This document shows positions 39,115 to 48,303 of a stretch of 64,000 nucleotides of DNA, piece after piece; the stretch's first letter is position 1; the number at the start of each line of letters is the position of its first letter. The DNA lies in the NCBI GenBank assembly GCA_041690355.1, contig JAWLHK010000018.1, forward strand, positions 1 through 64,000, in the 5' to 3' direction. The notes beneath the pieces are model-generated. The model saw nothing but the letters and a program-made list of their open reading frames with translations, did no database searches and was not told the DNA's origin. The position numbers were made by a program, and so were the translations under genes. The DNA comes from JAWLHK01 sp041690355 [NCBI: bacterium]. Its GTDB lineage: Bacteria > J088 > JAWLBW01.

Positions 39115-41349
39115 CTAGTCCCCGCCGCGCAGAAAGCGAACCGTCTCCGGCGTGACGGACGAGACCGGATAGAACCATTGGGCGGCACTCGGGCCGGCGA
39201 CGACCGTCGTGCTCGTGTGGTTTCCCTTGGTCGACGAGCGACGCTCTTTCCAATCGAGATTGAATGTGGTCGACCAGATGTCCGAAATCCCCGTCGCACC
39301 CCACTCCACCGGTGACGCCAGCTGGGTGAACATGTCGCGCTCGAGCTCTCCGTAGAGATCCGCGAGCGCCTGATGGCGGCCCCCCGCGCGCAAGGCTTCG
39401 GCGCACCAGGCATAGAACTGAAAGCGGATGCCGCGATCCAGGTCCGCGTTGCGCGCCCACGTCAGGGCAGTCGTGCAAGCATCCTCCGGCGCCGTCGCGA
39501 GGCGCGCCCGGGCCGCGACCCAGAGCAGGTCGGCCAGGGCGTCCTTGAGTCCCGGTTTCTCATCCGCCTTCGGTTCGCGCCGCGGAATCGAGGCGTAGTC
39601 GCCGAGGTGGAACAAGGCGACGCGGTGATTATGGCGCAGCACGTCGGGCACTTTGTCTTCCTCGACGGCCCGGATTCCCTCCTGATAAGCGTCACGCGCC
39701 TGCCCCCAGGCAGACAGGCTCCGGTGGGTCGACGCCCGCAAGGCATGGTAGTCGCCGCGGGCCAGGGCTGCGTCGGTCGCCCAGGTCGTTCCCGAGGGGA
39801 GCCCCGCCAGCATCTCTTCGAGCCGCTCGCGCACCGGAGAGGGTGCGAGATCGTAGCGGGAAACGAGCGCCGAGCGCACGCGCGCGAACTGGACCCGTGG
39901 ATTCGTTGCCGGACCTTCGGGAAGTTGCGCCATCCAGGCCGGAAGGCCCATGTCTGCCGACGGCGCGAACGGAATCGCGACCGCCAGCAGGTACTGCGTC
40001 TCGATGCTCTCGGGATCCATGGCGCGGATGCGCAGGGCCCGGTGGAAGAGATCGGGGAGCAGCCCCACCGGCAGATTCGATCCGCCGGCCCTCATGTTCC
40101 GCGTGAGGTCTTCGAGCCCCTCGGCATAGAGCGAGAACAGGCGCGCGCGGGTCGGATTCGAGGCCGTCAGGGCGCCCGCCATGTGCCGGATGGCGTTCAC
40201 ATTGTCGGTCGCCCGGGAGGCAAAGGAGCCGCCCTCCTCTTGACCCAGGGACGAAGAAAACTGCGCGTAGACCAGGGCCTGCGCCCACAGATCCACATGG
40301 TCGGGCTGCAGCCCCTTGCGCGCCGCCGTGCGACGGAAGAGTTCGTCGGCGGCGGCATAGCGGCCCTCGCGGAGGGCAAGGCGTGCCTGCAGCGAGAGGG
40401 CGAGCGGCTGATCGGGATCGGTCCGCAGGATGCGATCGACCTCGCGCTGCGCGTCGGCATCCCGCTCGAGGTCGAACAGGGCTACGGCGCGCCGGGCCAG
40501 CGATTCCGGCCGGGCCGGATCCGCAGCCGCTGCGGTGGCGGCAGCCTCGACGAGGCGGAGGGTCGCGTCGAGCTTCTCGGGTTCGGCGGGGGGCTCGACG
40601 TCCCGGGCCTTTTCCCATGCAATCCGGGCCGGCTCGGGGCGCAGGGCACGGCTCCACGCGCGGGCGAGTTCCACCCAGTCCTGCGCTTCGATGGTGGGGG
40701 AACGTTCCACCCGCAGCGTAGACAGTTGCGCCGCCAGCTCGAACCGCTCCCGTTTCGCGGCGCGGTCGGCCAGTATCGTCAGCGCTTCGGTTCGCTGTTC
40801 GTCGGTTTCGGCGACCCGCAGCATCTGCACGGCCCACCACGCGGCCAGGCCGCTCGTGCGCTCCGGAGCGTCGCGCATCAGCTTCTGCAGAAACGCCCGG
40901 GCCTCTTCATCCTTGGCCGACGCAAGCATGGATTGCCAGAAGCCGCCCATGTTTCCCAGGCGCATCATCTCGCCGTACATGCCGAACATGCTGTCGAGAA
41001 ACCGGTACGCCTTCAGGATGCGGAAGGTGCGCGCGGCGTCGGTGACGGGAAACGACGGGTTGCGCTCGATGACCGAGAGTTCCATCAGTCCCTTCCCCAT
41101 CTCGCCGGCCTTGGCATCCATCCCGGCGATGAAAGCACCCATGAACCCCAGGGTTTTCATCAGGTCCTGCCCTTCGGGGAGCAGGGCCGAGAAGGATGCG
41201 GGGCGCTCGGGAACCAGCTCGCGCTCGAGCCGGTCGGGCGTGAGCGGCTCGGCGGGAAGGGCGGCCATCAGCTGCGGCGGAACCCCGCGGGGGCCTGCGC
41301 ACCCGAACAGGACTGCCGGAAGAACGAGGTAGAGGAGTCGGCGCGGCAT
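39115..41349 (-). CDS. Large alpha-helical repeat lipoprotein
   Basis: This 744-residue protein begins MPRRLLYLVLPAVLFGCAGP, a good lipobox with Cys17. The mature protein is almost wholly helical with TPR-like pairs (for example RRAVALFDLERDADAQREVDRIL and QARLALREGRYAAADELFRR). No catalytic motif is visible. It overlaps the upstream lipoprotein gene by one base (ATGA), so both are translated together and may form a complex at the outer membrane. No family recognised. Confidence 0.75.
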   Translation of the reverse strand: MPRRLLYLVLPAVLFGCAGPRGVPPQLMAALPAEPLTPDRLERELVPERPASFSALLPEGQDLMKTLGFMGAFIAGMDAKAGEMGKGLMELSVIERNPSFPVTDAARTFRILKAYRFLDSMFGMYGEMMRLGNMGGFWQSMLASAKDEEARAFLQKLMRDAPERTSGLAAWWAVQMLRVAETDEQRTEALTILADRAAKRERFELAAQLSTLRVERSPTIEAQDWVELARAWSRALRPEPARIAWEKARDVEPPAEPEKLDATLRLVEAAATAAAADPARPESLARRAVALFDLERDADAQREVDRILRTDPDQPLALSLQARLALREGRYAAADELFRRTAARKGLQPDHVDLWAQALVYAQFSSSLGQEEGGSFASRATDNVNAIRHMAGALTASNPTRARLFSLYAEGLEDLTRNMRAGGSNLPVGLLPDLFHRALRIRAMDPESIETQYLLAVAIPFAPSADMGLPAWMAQLPEGPATNPRVQFARVRSALVSRYDLAPSPVRERLEEMLAGLPSGTTWATDAALARGDYHALRASTHRSLSAWGQARDAYQEGIRAVEEDKVPDVLRHNHRVALFHLGDYASIPRREPKADEKPGLKDALADLLWVAARARLATAPEDACTTALTWARNADLDRGIRFQFYAWCAEALRAGGRHQALADLYGELERDMFTQLASPVEWGATGISDIWSTTFNLDWKERRSSTKGNHTSTTVVAGPSAAQWFYPVSSVTPETVRFLRGGD

Positions 41350-43478
41350 CAGGGGACCTTCGGCAGGAGCACGAGAAACAGTTCCGCGCGGGGAAGCAGG
41401 CCGACCCGCAGCTTGTTCGTGTCGTTCAACGCCAGGAGAATCCCCGTGCTGTACTGGAATACCGGCGCGACGTCGGCTGCCGGCGGCGCCGGGGATGCCG
41501 GCTGTCCGTCCGCAAAGTATTCCTTCAGCCGGCGCAGCTCTTCACGCTGAAACAGCTTCGGGTCCTCGGCGGCAAGCGCGTCATATTGTTCCCGCGCGCC
41601 TGTCGTGTCTCCGCCGAGCCACGTCAGGACGAGGCGGTTCACGCGCACGAGTCCGCCGTCTTTCTCGGCCCGGGCACGCTCGAGCGCAGTCCGTGCGTCT
41701 GCGTATTCACCCCGCTGGGCAAGCAGGACGGCCGTATTGTTCCAGAGGCGGCTGCGCAGGTCGGCATCGGTCGAGGCCGTCGCCGCTCTCGCCAGCGACG
41801 CATAGGAATCGAGAAGCGACTCGCGCGCGGGGTCGCCTTCGAGCGGGAGCAGAAGTTCTGTGTCGGAAACGAGCGCCCTGAAGGCGACCTCCTGCCGTTC
41901 GGCCGCGCGCTCCCGCGCCAGCGCATGAATGCGCCGGTGTCCCTCCTGCGTGGTCCCGGGCACTTTGCGCGTCAGGGCCAGGGCCGCCTCGAGCTGGGGG
42001 CCCTCGCGCAGCCGGCGCCACTCCTCGGTGGGCGTTCCGGGCCACGTGAGGATGTCGTCGAGCGTGGCCACCGGAGCGTCGGTGAGCACGGCGGGAAACG
42101 CCTTTGCATCCCACGCGTAGGCGGAATCGGGATGGCGCGCGGCAAAGGCGGCGAGTCGCGGCGCGAACGCCTTGTGCAGGGCGGCCCGGCCGTTGCCCGT
42201 GTCCTGAATCAGATCCAGCAGGAGGTTGGTGAACTCTGATTCGGCCGACGCGAGCCCGGCAAGGCGCCCGCGCATCCGCTCGGCCACGCGCGCCAGCTTG
42301 AGGCCCGTCTCCGATTCGCGTCCGGCATGCAGCATCGTGGCCGTCGCAAAGAAGGTTACCGTGGCGACCTGCTCGGGGGTCAGGCTTTCGATGTGCTGCA
42401 ATGCGCCCAGCTGGGTGGCCAGGGCGGGAATATCCCCCTGGTTCATGGCGAGGATCGCCAGGTGGAAGTAGGCCTCGGCCCGGTCGGGTTCCCGCACGGC
42501 GAGTTCGTTCAGCAGCCTGCGCCCCTCGGCGGCATTGTCGAGTTGGTGCAGGGCGATGGCGATGGCGAGGTCGGAGTCGTACGTTTTCTCGGCGCGCCAC
42601 TCCGCAACGTGTTCGATGGTCGTTTCGGCCGACCGCAGCTGTCCGAGCGTTTCCTCGATGGAAGCCCTGTCCTCGGGCGTTGCTGATGGCAGGGCGTACT
42701 CGAGTCCGGCGATCGACTGCCGGACGCACGCAAGCTCGGCATGCTTGCGGCAGAGACCGCCGCTGAGCTGCCACAGGGCGGGGGTTGCGGCATTCGTGAG
42801 CCGCAGGATTTCGCGCGCGGTCGCGAGCACCTGCCGGTCATCTTCCTGCGCGACGGCCTGCCCGAGGATATGAAACAGGACCTCGGCCCGCAACATGTCT
42901 TCCTTCGTTTCGAGGGCTTCGAGGGCGGCGGCCGCGAACCGCGCGCCGACCCGCCGGTTCCACTCGGCTTCGTAGGCGAGAAGCTCGACGATCTCGGCTC
43001 GCGAGAGCTCCTTGCCCTCCCGGGCCTGAAATTGCGCATAGGCGCCTACGGCCCCCTGAAGACCGAATTTGCCGAGGATGCCGTACAGGAAGACCCGGGT
43101 GCGCAGCAGGCGGAGATCGGCGCCGGATTCCGCCCCGGCCCGTTCCATCTCCCAGACGGCCCAGGCAAGCTGCTCGAAGGGGAGATTGCCGTCGCCGGGC
43201 GAAAACAGCGACTCTACGTAGGGGCCGGTATGGTGCCAGGCGTTCTCGACGGGGTTTTCGGCCACGGCCGCTCGTTCAGCCGAGCGCTCGAGCTCCCACC
43301 GCTGCATGGGAGACAGCAGTTCGTTCAGAGGGCCGTTCTCCTCGGCCGCCTTTGCGCGCAGGTCTGCCTCGAGGGCGGCGTAGTCATAGTCGGCAGCGGG
43401 CAGTTCCGGCCCCGGGCGGACGGACGCAAAAGAGCAGGCGGCGAGCAGGAGCAGAGCGGTGGGAAGTACCTTGCGCAT
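41349..43478 (-). CDS. Large alpha-helical repeat lipoprotein
   Basis: This 709-residue protein begins MRKVLPTALLLLAACSFASV with a clear lipobox (LAAC). Like its downstream neighbour it is built of TPR-like helix pairs (RAEAYFHLAILAMNQGDIPAL is one). ATG 43478 is preceded by GGAG; the longer open frame into 43,805 overlaps the membrane-protein gene on the other strand and is not supported. Scaffold or assembly roles are typical of such proteins, but no function can be read. Confidence 0.75.
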   Translation of the reverse strand: MRKVLPTALLLLAACSFASVRPGPELPAADYDYAALEADLRAKAAEENGPLNELLSPMQRWELERSAERAAVAENPVENAWHHTGPYVESLFSPGDGNLPFEQLAWAVWEMERAGAESGADLRLLRTRVFLYGILGKFGLQGAVGAYAQFQAREGKELSRAEIVELLAYEAEWNRRVGARFAAAALEALETKEDMLRAEVLFHILGQAVAQEDDRQVLATAREILRLTNAATPALWQLSGGLCRKHAELACVRQSIAGLEYALPSATPEDRASIEETLGQLRSAETTIEHVAEWRAEKTYDSDLAIAIALHQLDNAAEGRRLLNELAVREPDRAEAYFHLAILAMNQGDIPALATQLGALQHIESLTPEQVATVTFFATATMLHAGRESETGLKLARVAERMRGRLAGLASAESEFTNLLLDLIQDTGNGRAALHKAFAPRLAAFAARHPDSAYAWDAKAFPAVLTDAPVATLDDILTWPGTPTEEWRRLREGPQLEAALALTRKVPGTTQEGHRRIHALARERAAERQEVAFRALVSDTELLLPLEGDPARESLLDSYASLARAATASTDADLRSRLWNNTAVLLAQRGEYADARTALERARAEKDGGLVRVNRLVLTWLGGDTTGAREQYDALAAEDPKLFQREELRRLKEYFADGQPASPAPPAADVAPVFQYSTGILLALNDTNKLRVGLLPRAELFLVLLPKVP

Positions 43479-43602
43479 CGAGGAGTCTCCATAGCAGAGC
43501 GGTCGGGATACTATAGCGGACCGAAGCCCCGGGGTAAAGTTCCGCCCTTCGCTCACAGGTATGCTGACACCGGCTGTCCACCGGGTGACGTACGATGTCT
43601 GC

Positions 43603-44061
43603 ATGCGCCCGTACTGGAAAACCCTTGCCGGCCGATTCCGGGGGACGGAGGTAATCGTTGCCGGCCTGTTCACGGCCATGGCCTGGGAAATCTTCCGCAC
43701 TGAGGGGCCGGCGCGGGGGCTGATTTTCGCAGCCTTCGGAATGGGGATCATGCTGCTGCGCCTGAGTGCTCCCGAGGTAGAAGCACGGACCAACCGGTGG
43801 GGCAATTATCCGGTCCTTCCCGGCCGCAAGCCAGGCGGCGGGACTCAATCCGGTTCCCGCGCCCGCCGTCAGGTCGCCATCTTTGCGCTCGCCATCCTGC
43901 CGGCCGTGCTCACCGTGCATGCGCTGCTGAACGGCGCCCCGGGCGTCGGAGACGCGGTGGGCGCCGTCGTCGCGTGCCTGCTGCTGCTCTTCGGCGGCGC
44001 GGGCGCTTTTCTGCTGCTGACGTGGATTCTCGAGCGCTTGCTGGGGGGTGGGAAAGGGTAG
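43603..44061 (+). CDS. Small membrane protein, copy A of a repeated gene
   Basis: This 152-residue protein starts MRPYWKTLAGRFRGTEVIVAG and has about four hydrophobic segments (IVAGLFTAMAWEIF, GLIFAAFGMGIMLL, VAIFALAILPAVLTVHALL, VVACLLLLFGGAGAFLLL) around a polar loop EARTNRWGNYPVLPGR. I do not recognise the family. A copy of equal length lies at 47,525 and a broken one at 58,718. ATG 43603 was chosen because identity with copy B begins there. Confidence 0.7.
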   Translation: MRPYWKTLAGRFRGTEVIVAGLFTAMAWEIFRTEGPARGLIFAAFGMGIMLLRLSAPEVEARTNRWGNYPVLPGRKPGGGTQSGSRARRQVAIFALAILPAVLTVHALLNGAPGVGDAVGAVVACLLLLFGGAGAFLLLTWILERLLGGGKG

Positions 44062-44085
44062 CGGCCGGACTCGCGTTCAGCCGAT

Positions 44086-44114
44086 ACCCGTCTTCTTCGG
44101 GGCCGGCACGGAAG
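44086..44114 (-). pseudogene. Short fragment of the rluA-like gene start
   Basis: About 29 bp (cccgtcttcttcgg and flanks) match the codons for FRAGPEEDG at the N-terminus of the rluA-like gene. It lies directly downstream of membrane-protein copy A. Confidence 0.55.
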
Positions 44115-44186
44115 TGGTGACGAGACCTCTCCGGAGCATTGCTTATTCTCCATACCCCTATCTCAAAATATTTGAGAAAATAGTTC

Positions 44187-46493
44187 ATGCAAACGAGGTT
44201 GGATGTGAAGCGCGCCGCCTATTTTACGCTTTGTCTTGTCGTTGCTTGCACGCCCGCAAGCGAGCTCCCGATGGTTCCCGATGTATCGCAATGGTCGCAG
44301 CCGACAGAGGAAGCTGTCTCCTGGCCAAACGAAGCGGGCGCGCCAATCCCCGTACCCAACGCGTTGCGCGACCTTGATTGGCTTGCCGACCCGAGCGCCT
44401 TCGGTCACAGCGGGCCTCCAACGACTCGTGAGAAAGCGGGAAGCTTCGGCATCGGCAACGGTCGAGTGTTCGGTCTGATAGGCCTCGACGAGCCGCGCAA
44501 TACTTTAACGAACGCGATTGGCCCCGGCTACCAGATAAACGCCGGCTTCTTCGGCGACAGCTCCATCCACCTGCTTCAGGCGGGTACGGAGGCGCCGATC
44601 GAACACGAACAAGCGCAGCGGCCCCGCCGAACCGCGATTGTCAGAACGCTCGTCGCCTCCGGCGATCTTTCGGTCGAGACCACAGACGTGGCTCCCCCCG
44701 GTCACGACGTGATTATGCGATTTATCACGGTTCGGAACGCCGGTTTTATGCCCGTCGATGAATTGGCGCTGAAGATCGCTCTATCGCGGGGAAAAGAGGA
44801 GCCGGCCGCTTACAGTGTCGATGCGCTTCTTCAAGAACGCGGCCGCCACAAACTGCGTATCGAGTGTCCGAATACCGGGGCAACGGCCTACCCGTCAACG
44901 ATGACGTTTCCCGTCGGAACCCTCGGTCCGGACGAAGAAAAAAGCTTCGTATGTTGGTACCTCTTCGGCGGGGCGGCCGTTCCCACGGACTCGCCGGTTG
45001 ACTTGCTGTCTTCGTCACGAAAGCATACCGGCCGGATGCTCGACGAAGCCGTCAAACTCGAGACACCCGACCCCAAAGTCATTGATCTATACGAAGGGAT
45101 GCTCGTAACACTCGACGTGCAAACCGCCGAAAACGGCCTCGTTAGCCCGATGAACCGGTACACGTCGGGGTGGCTGCGTGACGCAGAAGGGCCAATTCGG
45201 CTGCTGCTTGCAGCCGGCCTGATTGAGCGCGCGCGTACAATTCTCGACGTGACCTACCGCTCGCTCGTCGTCTTGCATGGTATCGTGAATTCCTTTCCGC
45301 TCGATGTCGATATCTCGGGGTTTGAGGAACCTGTGGATCCCAAAACCTTTTGGGCCACCGCCGAAATGATGGGGAAATACGAAGCCGCCGAAGCGCCAAG
45401 CTACGCGACACTGCTGCATGACTTATGGATCCGTTATTCCGGCAACGAATCCATCCTGGATGCTCCGCGGATGGCCTTTTTGGAGGCGACGCTCCTTAGA
45501 CAAGAGGTGAGCGACGAAGGGCTCTTGCCCTTCAGTGGCGACGAAACCTTTCGATTCCCTTTTTTCTCCGGTAGAGGCAAGCTTCCCGAGATGGAGGGAT
45601 ACTCGGCGAACTCGTCATTTTTATTGGCGGCCGCCGCCGACCGGCTCACCGAACGCGGCGGAAGCCCCGAAGTCGCGGTCCTCGGCAAACGAGTTAGAAA
45701 AGCCGCCGAAGAGGTGTACTGGATCGCGGATGACGGATACTACGCTGCCACCGCGAGTTACGCCCACGCAAATCCTACGCCCGAGCCCTACGAAGATGTC
45801 GCGATGCAACCGCTCTGGACGGGATATGCGAAACCAAGCGAACCGAGTCAACAGCGCAACGTTAAAACCGCGCTGGATAGGCTGCTCACCGATGACACAC
45901 TCTTACACACACCGGGAACACTGACCTTCACCGGCATGGTTCCGGGTTTCCTTCTGTACAATCTCTCGCTTTTGAATCACCCCTTTGTTCATGACGCCTT
46001 TCACGCACTTGACGCTGTGGCAACCCCCTCCGGTCATTTCGAAGAAGGCCACATGCCCGATACTTCCGTGCACAGCCTGATTCACGCGCCCAACGGTCTC
46101 GGTGGTGATGCCTATGCCAGATACAGGCCTTGGGAAGGCGGCATCGTAGTGGCGGCGATGATCCACTATTTGACCGGATATCAACCTCGGGCCACATCCG
46201 CCCAGATGGATCTGGCGCCGAATCTTCCCCCTGGTTGGCACGAGACGGCCGTCCGCCAAATACGCTTTGGTAATGACTCGTTCGATTTGCAGGCCCAACG
46301 CTGGCAAGAGGGGCGAGTGGTCACAATCAGCCGAAGCGCAAACGATGGGCGAACGTGGAGGGTGCGTCTTGATCTGCGAGGTGACAAACGGTTTTCGGGC
46401 GTTTGGGTCGACGGTAATTATGTGGGCACGAGTGAAGCGGTCATGTTGCATCTCAAACCAGGCGCAAACCTGACTGTCGTAGGCGCCTACTGA
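44187..46493 (+). CDS. Six-hairpin glycosidase-like lipoprotein
   Basis: This 768-residue protein has a signal peptide with a lipobox (LCLVVACTPAS). The N-terminal region GIGNGRVFGLIGLDEP and a beta-sandwich part precede an (alpha/alpha)6-type domain with SGWLRDAEGPIRLLLAAG and GGDAYARYRPWEGGIVVAAMI. The C-terminal DLAPNLPPGWHETAVRQIRF is typical of large glycoside hydrolases of the GH15/65/94 type. Substrate and exact family are not assignable. GC content and codon use are visibly lower than in the core genes upstream, which suggests acquisition. Confidence 0.65.
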   Translation: MQTRLDVKRAAYFTLCLVVACTPASELPMVPDVSQWSQPTEEAVSWPNEAGAPIPVPNALRDLDWLADPSAFGHSGPPTTREKAGSFGIGNGRVFGLIGLDEPRNTLTNAIGPGYQINAGFFGDSSIHLLQAGTEAPIEHEQAQRPRRTAIVRTLVASGDLSVETTDVAPPGHDVIMRFITVRNAGFMPVDELALKIALSRGKEEPAAYSVDALLQERGRHKLRIECPNTGATAYPSTMTFPVGTLGPDEEKSFVCWYLFGGAAVPTDSPVDLLSSSRKHTGRMLDEAVKLETPDPKVIDLYEGMLVTLDVQTAENGLVSPMNRYTSGWLRDAEGPIRLLLAAGLIERARTILDVTYRSLVVLHGIVNSFPLDVDISGFEEPVDPKTFWATAEMMGKYEAAEAPSYATLLHDLWIRYSGNESILDAPRMAFLEATLLRQEVSDEGLLPFSGDETFRFPFFSGRGKLPEMEGYSANSSFLLAAAADRLTERGGSPEVAVLGKRVRKAAEEVYWIADDGYYAATASYAHANPTPEPYEDVAMQPLWTGYAKPSEPSQQRNVKTALDRLLTDDTLLHTPGTLTFTGMVPGFLLYNLSLLNHPFVHDAFHALDAVATPSGHFEEGHMPDTSVHSLIHAPNGLGGDAYARYRPWEGGIVVAAMIHYLTGYQPRATSAQMDLAPNLPPGWHETAVRQIRFGNDSFDLQAQRWQEGRVVTISRSANDGRTWRVRLDLRGDKRFSGVWVDGNYVGTSEAVMLHLKPGANLTVVGAY

Positions 46494-46629
46494 GATCGCG
46501 CATTGCAAACCCTTTGTCGTTGATGGGGGCAGAAGCGTTGACTACCTGACGGACGAGCCCCAGAGACGCGCCGTGAATACCAATCATGTCAAAAAGTGCA
46601 CCGCTATGCGCGTCCACTTGGAGGCGGTG
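46494..46629. other. Intergenic, no feature seen
   Basis: No promoter, RNA or gene can be supported between the glycosidase-like gene and the decayed PIN toxin. Confidence 0.5.
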
Positions 46630-46931
46630 TCAGGCGTAGAGGCCACTGGTTACAGTACGTGGGAGAATCTGCGGATCTCGGCAGATTGGCTGCTCCAGGG
46701 CCCCCGGGGTGACGAGCGCAACGCGGCTGGCTAAAAGGAGCATCATTCTCGACAGGGCGGGAAGCGCGTGGTCCTTGGCTAATTCCGTTGCCGTTTCATC
46801 GTATTCAGCCATATCTCGGGAGTCGCAATAGGTTGAACACGACCGGCTATGCACGCTTCGACGATTCGACGCGGCAGTCCGCCAAAAAACAGGCCAGAAA
46901 GTAAGACGTTTGTGTCGAGTACGATCTTCAC
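46630..46931 (-). pseudogene. Frameshifted PIN-domain toxin (VapC-like)
   Basis: A GTG at 46931 overlaps the antitoxin stop and opens MKIVLDTNVLLSGLFFGG, the N-terminus of a PIN-domain toxin with its first catalytic Asp. That frame ends at 46779 after PEIWLNTMKRQRN. The expected continuation appears in the +1 frame as MAEYDETATELAKDHALP, so one base has been lost or gained near 46,820. The product then diverges before the C-terminal acidic residues of the family, so it is also truncated. The ribonuclease should be dead. Confidence 0.75.
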
Positions 46932-47194
46932 TTTCGGCCGCGAACCCGGCGAATGGCTTTCGATATATCCTTTGGGCGAAGACCGGACGCGCGCGCCTGT
47001 TCTTGGAGTGCTTCGCTTAGAACCTTGAATTCACGAGCGGACGGGAGAGAAATCACTTTCAGCATGAGTGAATCACCCTCTGAAACCACCACAAATTCGA
47101 CGCCCTCTTCCAGGCCCATTTTGTCCCGTATGGATTGCGGGATGACGACCTGGCCGCGGGAGGACATTCTGGTTGTTGCGAGTGATGGGGGCAT
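46928..47194 (-). CDS. AbrB/SpoVT-type antitoxin
   Basis: This 88-residue protein has a swapped-hairpin AbrB domain (ATTRMSSRGQVVIPQSIRDK, EEGVEFVVVSEGD) followed by a C-terminal tail that would neutralise a PIN toxin. ATG 47194 is preceded by TAGGAG and an 18-bp perfect palindrome that is the likely operator. The toxin gene downstream overlaps its stop but is frameshifted, so the antitoxin remains without a functional partner here. Confidence 0.85.
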   Translation of the reverse strand: MPPSLATTRMSSRGQVVIPQSIRDKMGLEEGVEFVVVSEGDSLMLKVISLPSAREFKVLSEALQEQARASGLRPKDISKAIRRVRGRK

Positions 47195-47205
47195 CGGTGG
47201 CTCCT

Positions 47206-47223
47206 AATCTTACTAGTAAGATT
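47206..47223. promoter_or_regulatory. Perfect 18-bp palindrome, antitoxin operator
   Basis: AATCTTACTAGTAAGATT is perfectly self-complementary and sits just upstream of the ribosome-binding site of the AbrB-type antitoxin, the usual place for an autoregulatory operator. Confidence 0.7.
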
Positions 47224-47300
47224 GAACCACGAAATCATCCGTTGTAGGTGCTTCCAAGCAACGGCCATTGAACCGGCCCGCGGTCCGCTCGAGCGGCTTG

Positions 47301-47468
47301 TTCCAGCCTGAAAGCCGAGCACCGCACGCCGCCGTTCTTCACGAGCGCGCGCGCATCGGCCGCGGCCAGTTTCTGCCGGCGGGCGAGCCCGTCGGCAAGC
47401 GGGTGACCGTCTTCTTCGGGCCCGGCGCGGAATTGGAAGCGGTCGGCCATGGGGGCAGTGTAGCAGAG
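47301..47468 (-). pseudogene. 5' fragment of the rluA-like gene
   Basis: From 47450 the minus strand encodes MADRFQFRAGPEEDGHPLAD and onward, matching residues 1-43 of the intact rluA-like protein up to NGGVR, then diverges. The match includes upstream bases (cagtgtagcagag). The non-matching junction (agcctgaaag) is shared with the 39.05 kb fragment. It lies directly upstream of membrane-protein copy B. Confidence 0.75.
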
Positions 47469-47524
47469 GGGGTCGTCTGACCAGTGGACACGTGCTGGTC
47501 ACGAGCCGCCCTATTAATATCCGC

Positions 47525-47983
47525 ATGCGCCCGTACTGGAAAATCCTTGCCGGCCGGTTCCGGGGCACCGAGGTGATTGTCGCCGGCCTGTTCACGGCAA
47601 TGGCCTGGGAAATCTACCGCACCGAGGGGCCGGCGCGGGGGCTGATTTTCGCTGCCTACGGGACGGGGATCATGCTGCTGCGCCTGAGTGCTCCCGAGGG
47701 AGAAGCTCGGACCAACCGGTGGGGCAATTATCCGGTCCTTCCCGGCCGCAGGCCCGGGGGTGGGAGTCAACCCGGTTCCCGCGCCCGCCTTCAGGTCGCC
47801 GTTTTTGCGCTCGCCATCCTGCCGGCCGTGCTCACCGTGCATGCGCTGCTGAACGGCGCGCTGGGACTCGGCAACGCGGTGGGCGCCGTCGTCGCGTGCC
47901 TGCTGCTGCTCTTCGGCGGCGCGGGCGCTCTCCTGCTGTTGACGTGGAGCTTCGAGCGGTTTCTGGGAAGTGGGGAAGGGTAG
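47525..47983 (+). CDS. Small membrane protein, copy B of a repeated gene
   Basis: This 152-residue protein is nearly identical to the one at 43,603 (for example shared FRGTEVIVAGLFTAMAWEI and PGRRPGGGSQPGSRARLQV in place of PGRKPGGGTQSGSRARRQV). Both start MRPYWK and have the same length, so both may be functional. The DNA flanks differ outside the gene except for an rluA-like fragment. Function unknown. Confidence 0.7.
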   Translation: MRPYWKILAGRFRGTEVIVAGLFTAMAWEIYRTEGPARGLIFAAYGTGIMLLRLSAPEGEARTNRWGNYPVLPGRRPGGGSQPGSRARLQVAVFALAILPAVLTVHALLNGALGLGNAVGAVVACLLLLFGGAGALLLLTWSFERFLGSGEG

Positions 47984-48303
47984 CGGCCGGCATCAGCCCC
48001 GCTGCTCACATCCCACGAAGAAAACGTCCAGTGTTTCGCGCGCATCGGGCCATGTACGTTAGGGCGGCGACGATTTGCGCCGGACTACGTGTACGCTGCC
48101 ATCCGCCTGAACTACAGCGGCATCTTTGTCTGTTGGTGGGGCTCGGTGCGAGGTAGTTTGACGGGCTGCTTCACCGGCGGCTGCCCGGCAGTTTTTCAGA
48201 GCCTACAGATCGCTGAAGAAGCCGTTACCCGCAACTCCCGCGAGCTCCAGGCTGCCGTGTCCAAGCTTCAATGTTCCGTTCGTCCCTGCTACGATAATGC
48301 GCA
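47984..48303. other. Gap without a supported gene
   Basis: Homology to copy A ends shortly after the stop of copy B. The remaining stretch has short open frames only, one of which overlaps the tetR gene, and none has a ribosome-binding site or a recognisable product. It should hold the tetR promoter, but I see no convincing -35/-10 pair. Confidence 0.5.

Noticed and set aside
39373-41550. 725-residue plus-strand open frame over the helical lipoprotein genes
   Set aside because: The minus-strand frame has a signal peptide, lipobox and TPR-like periodicity; the plus-strand frame has none of these.
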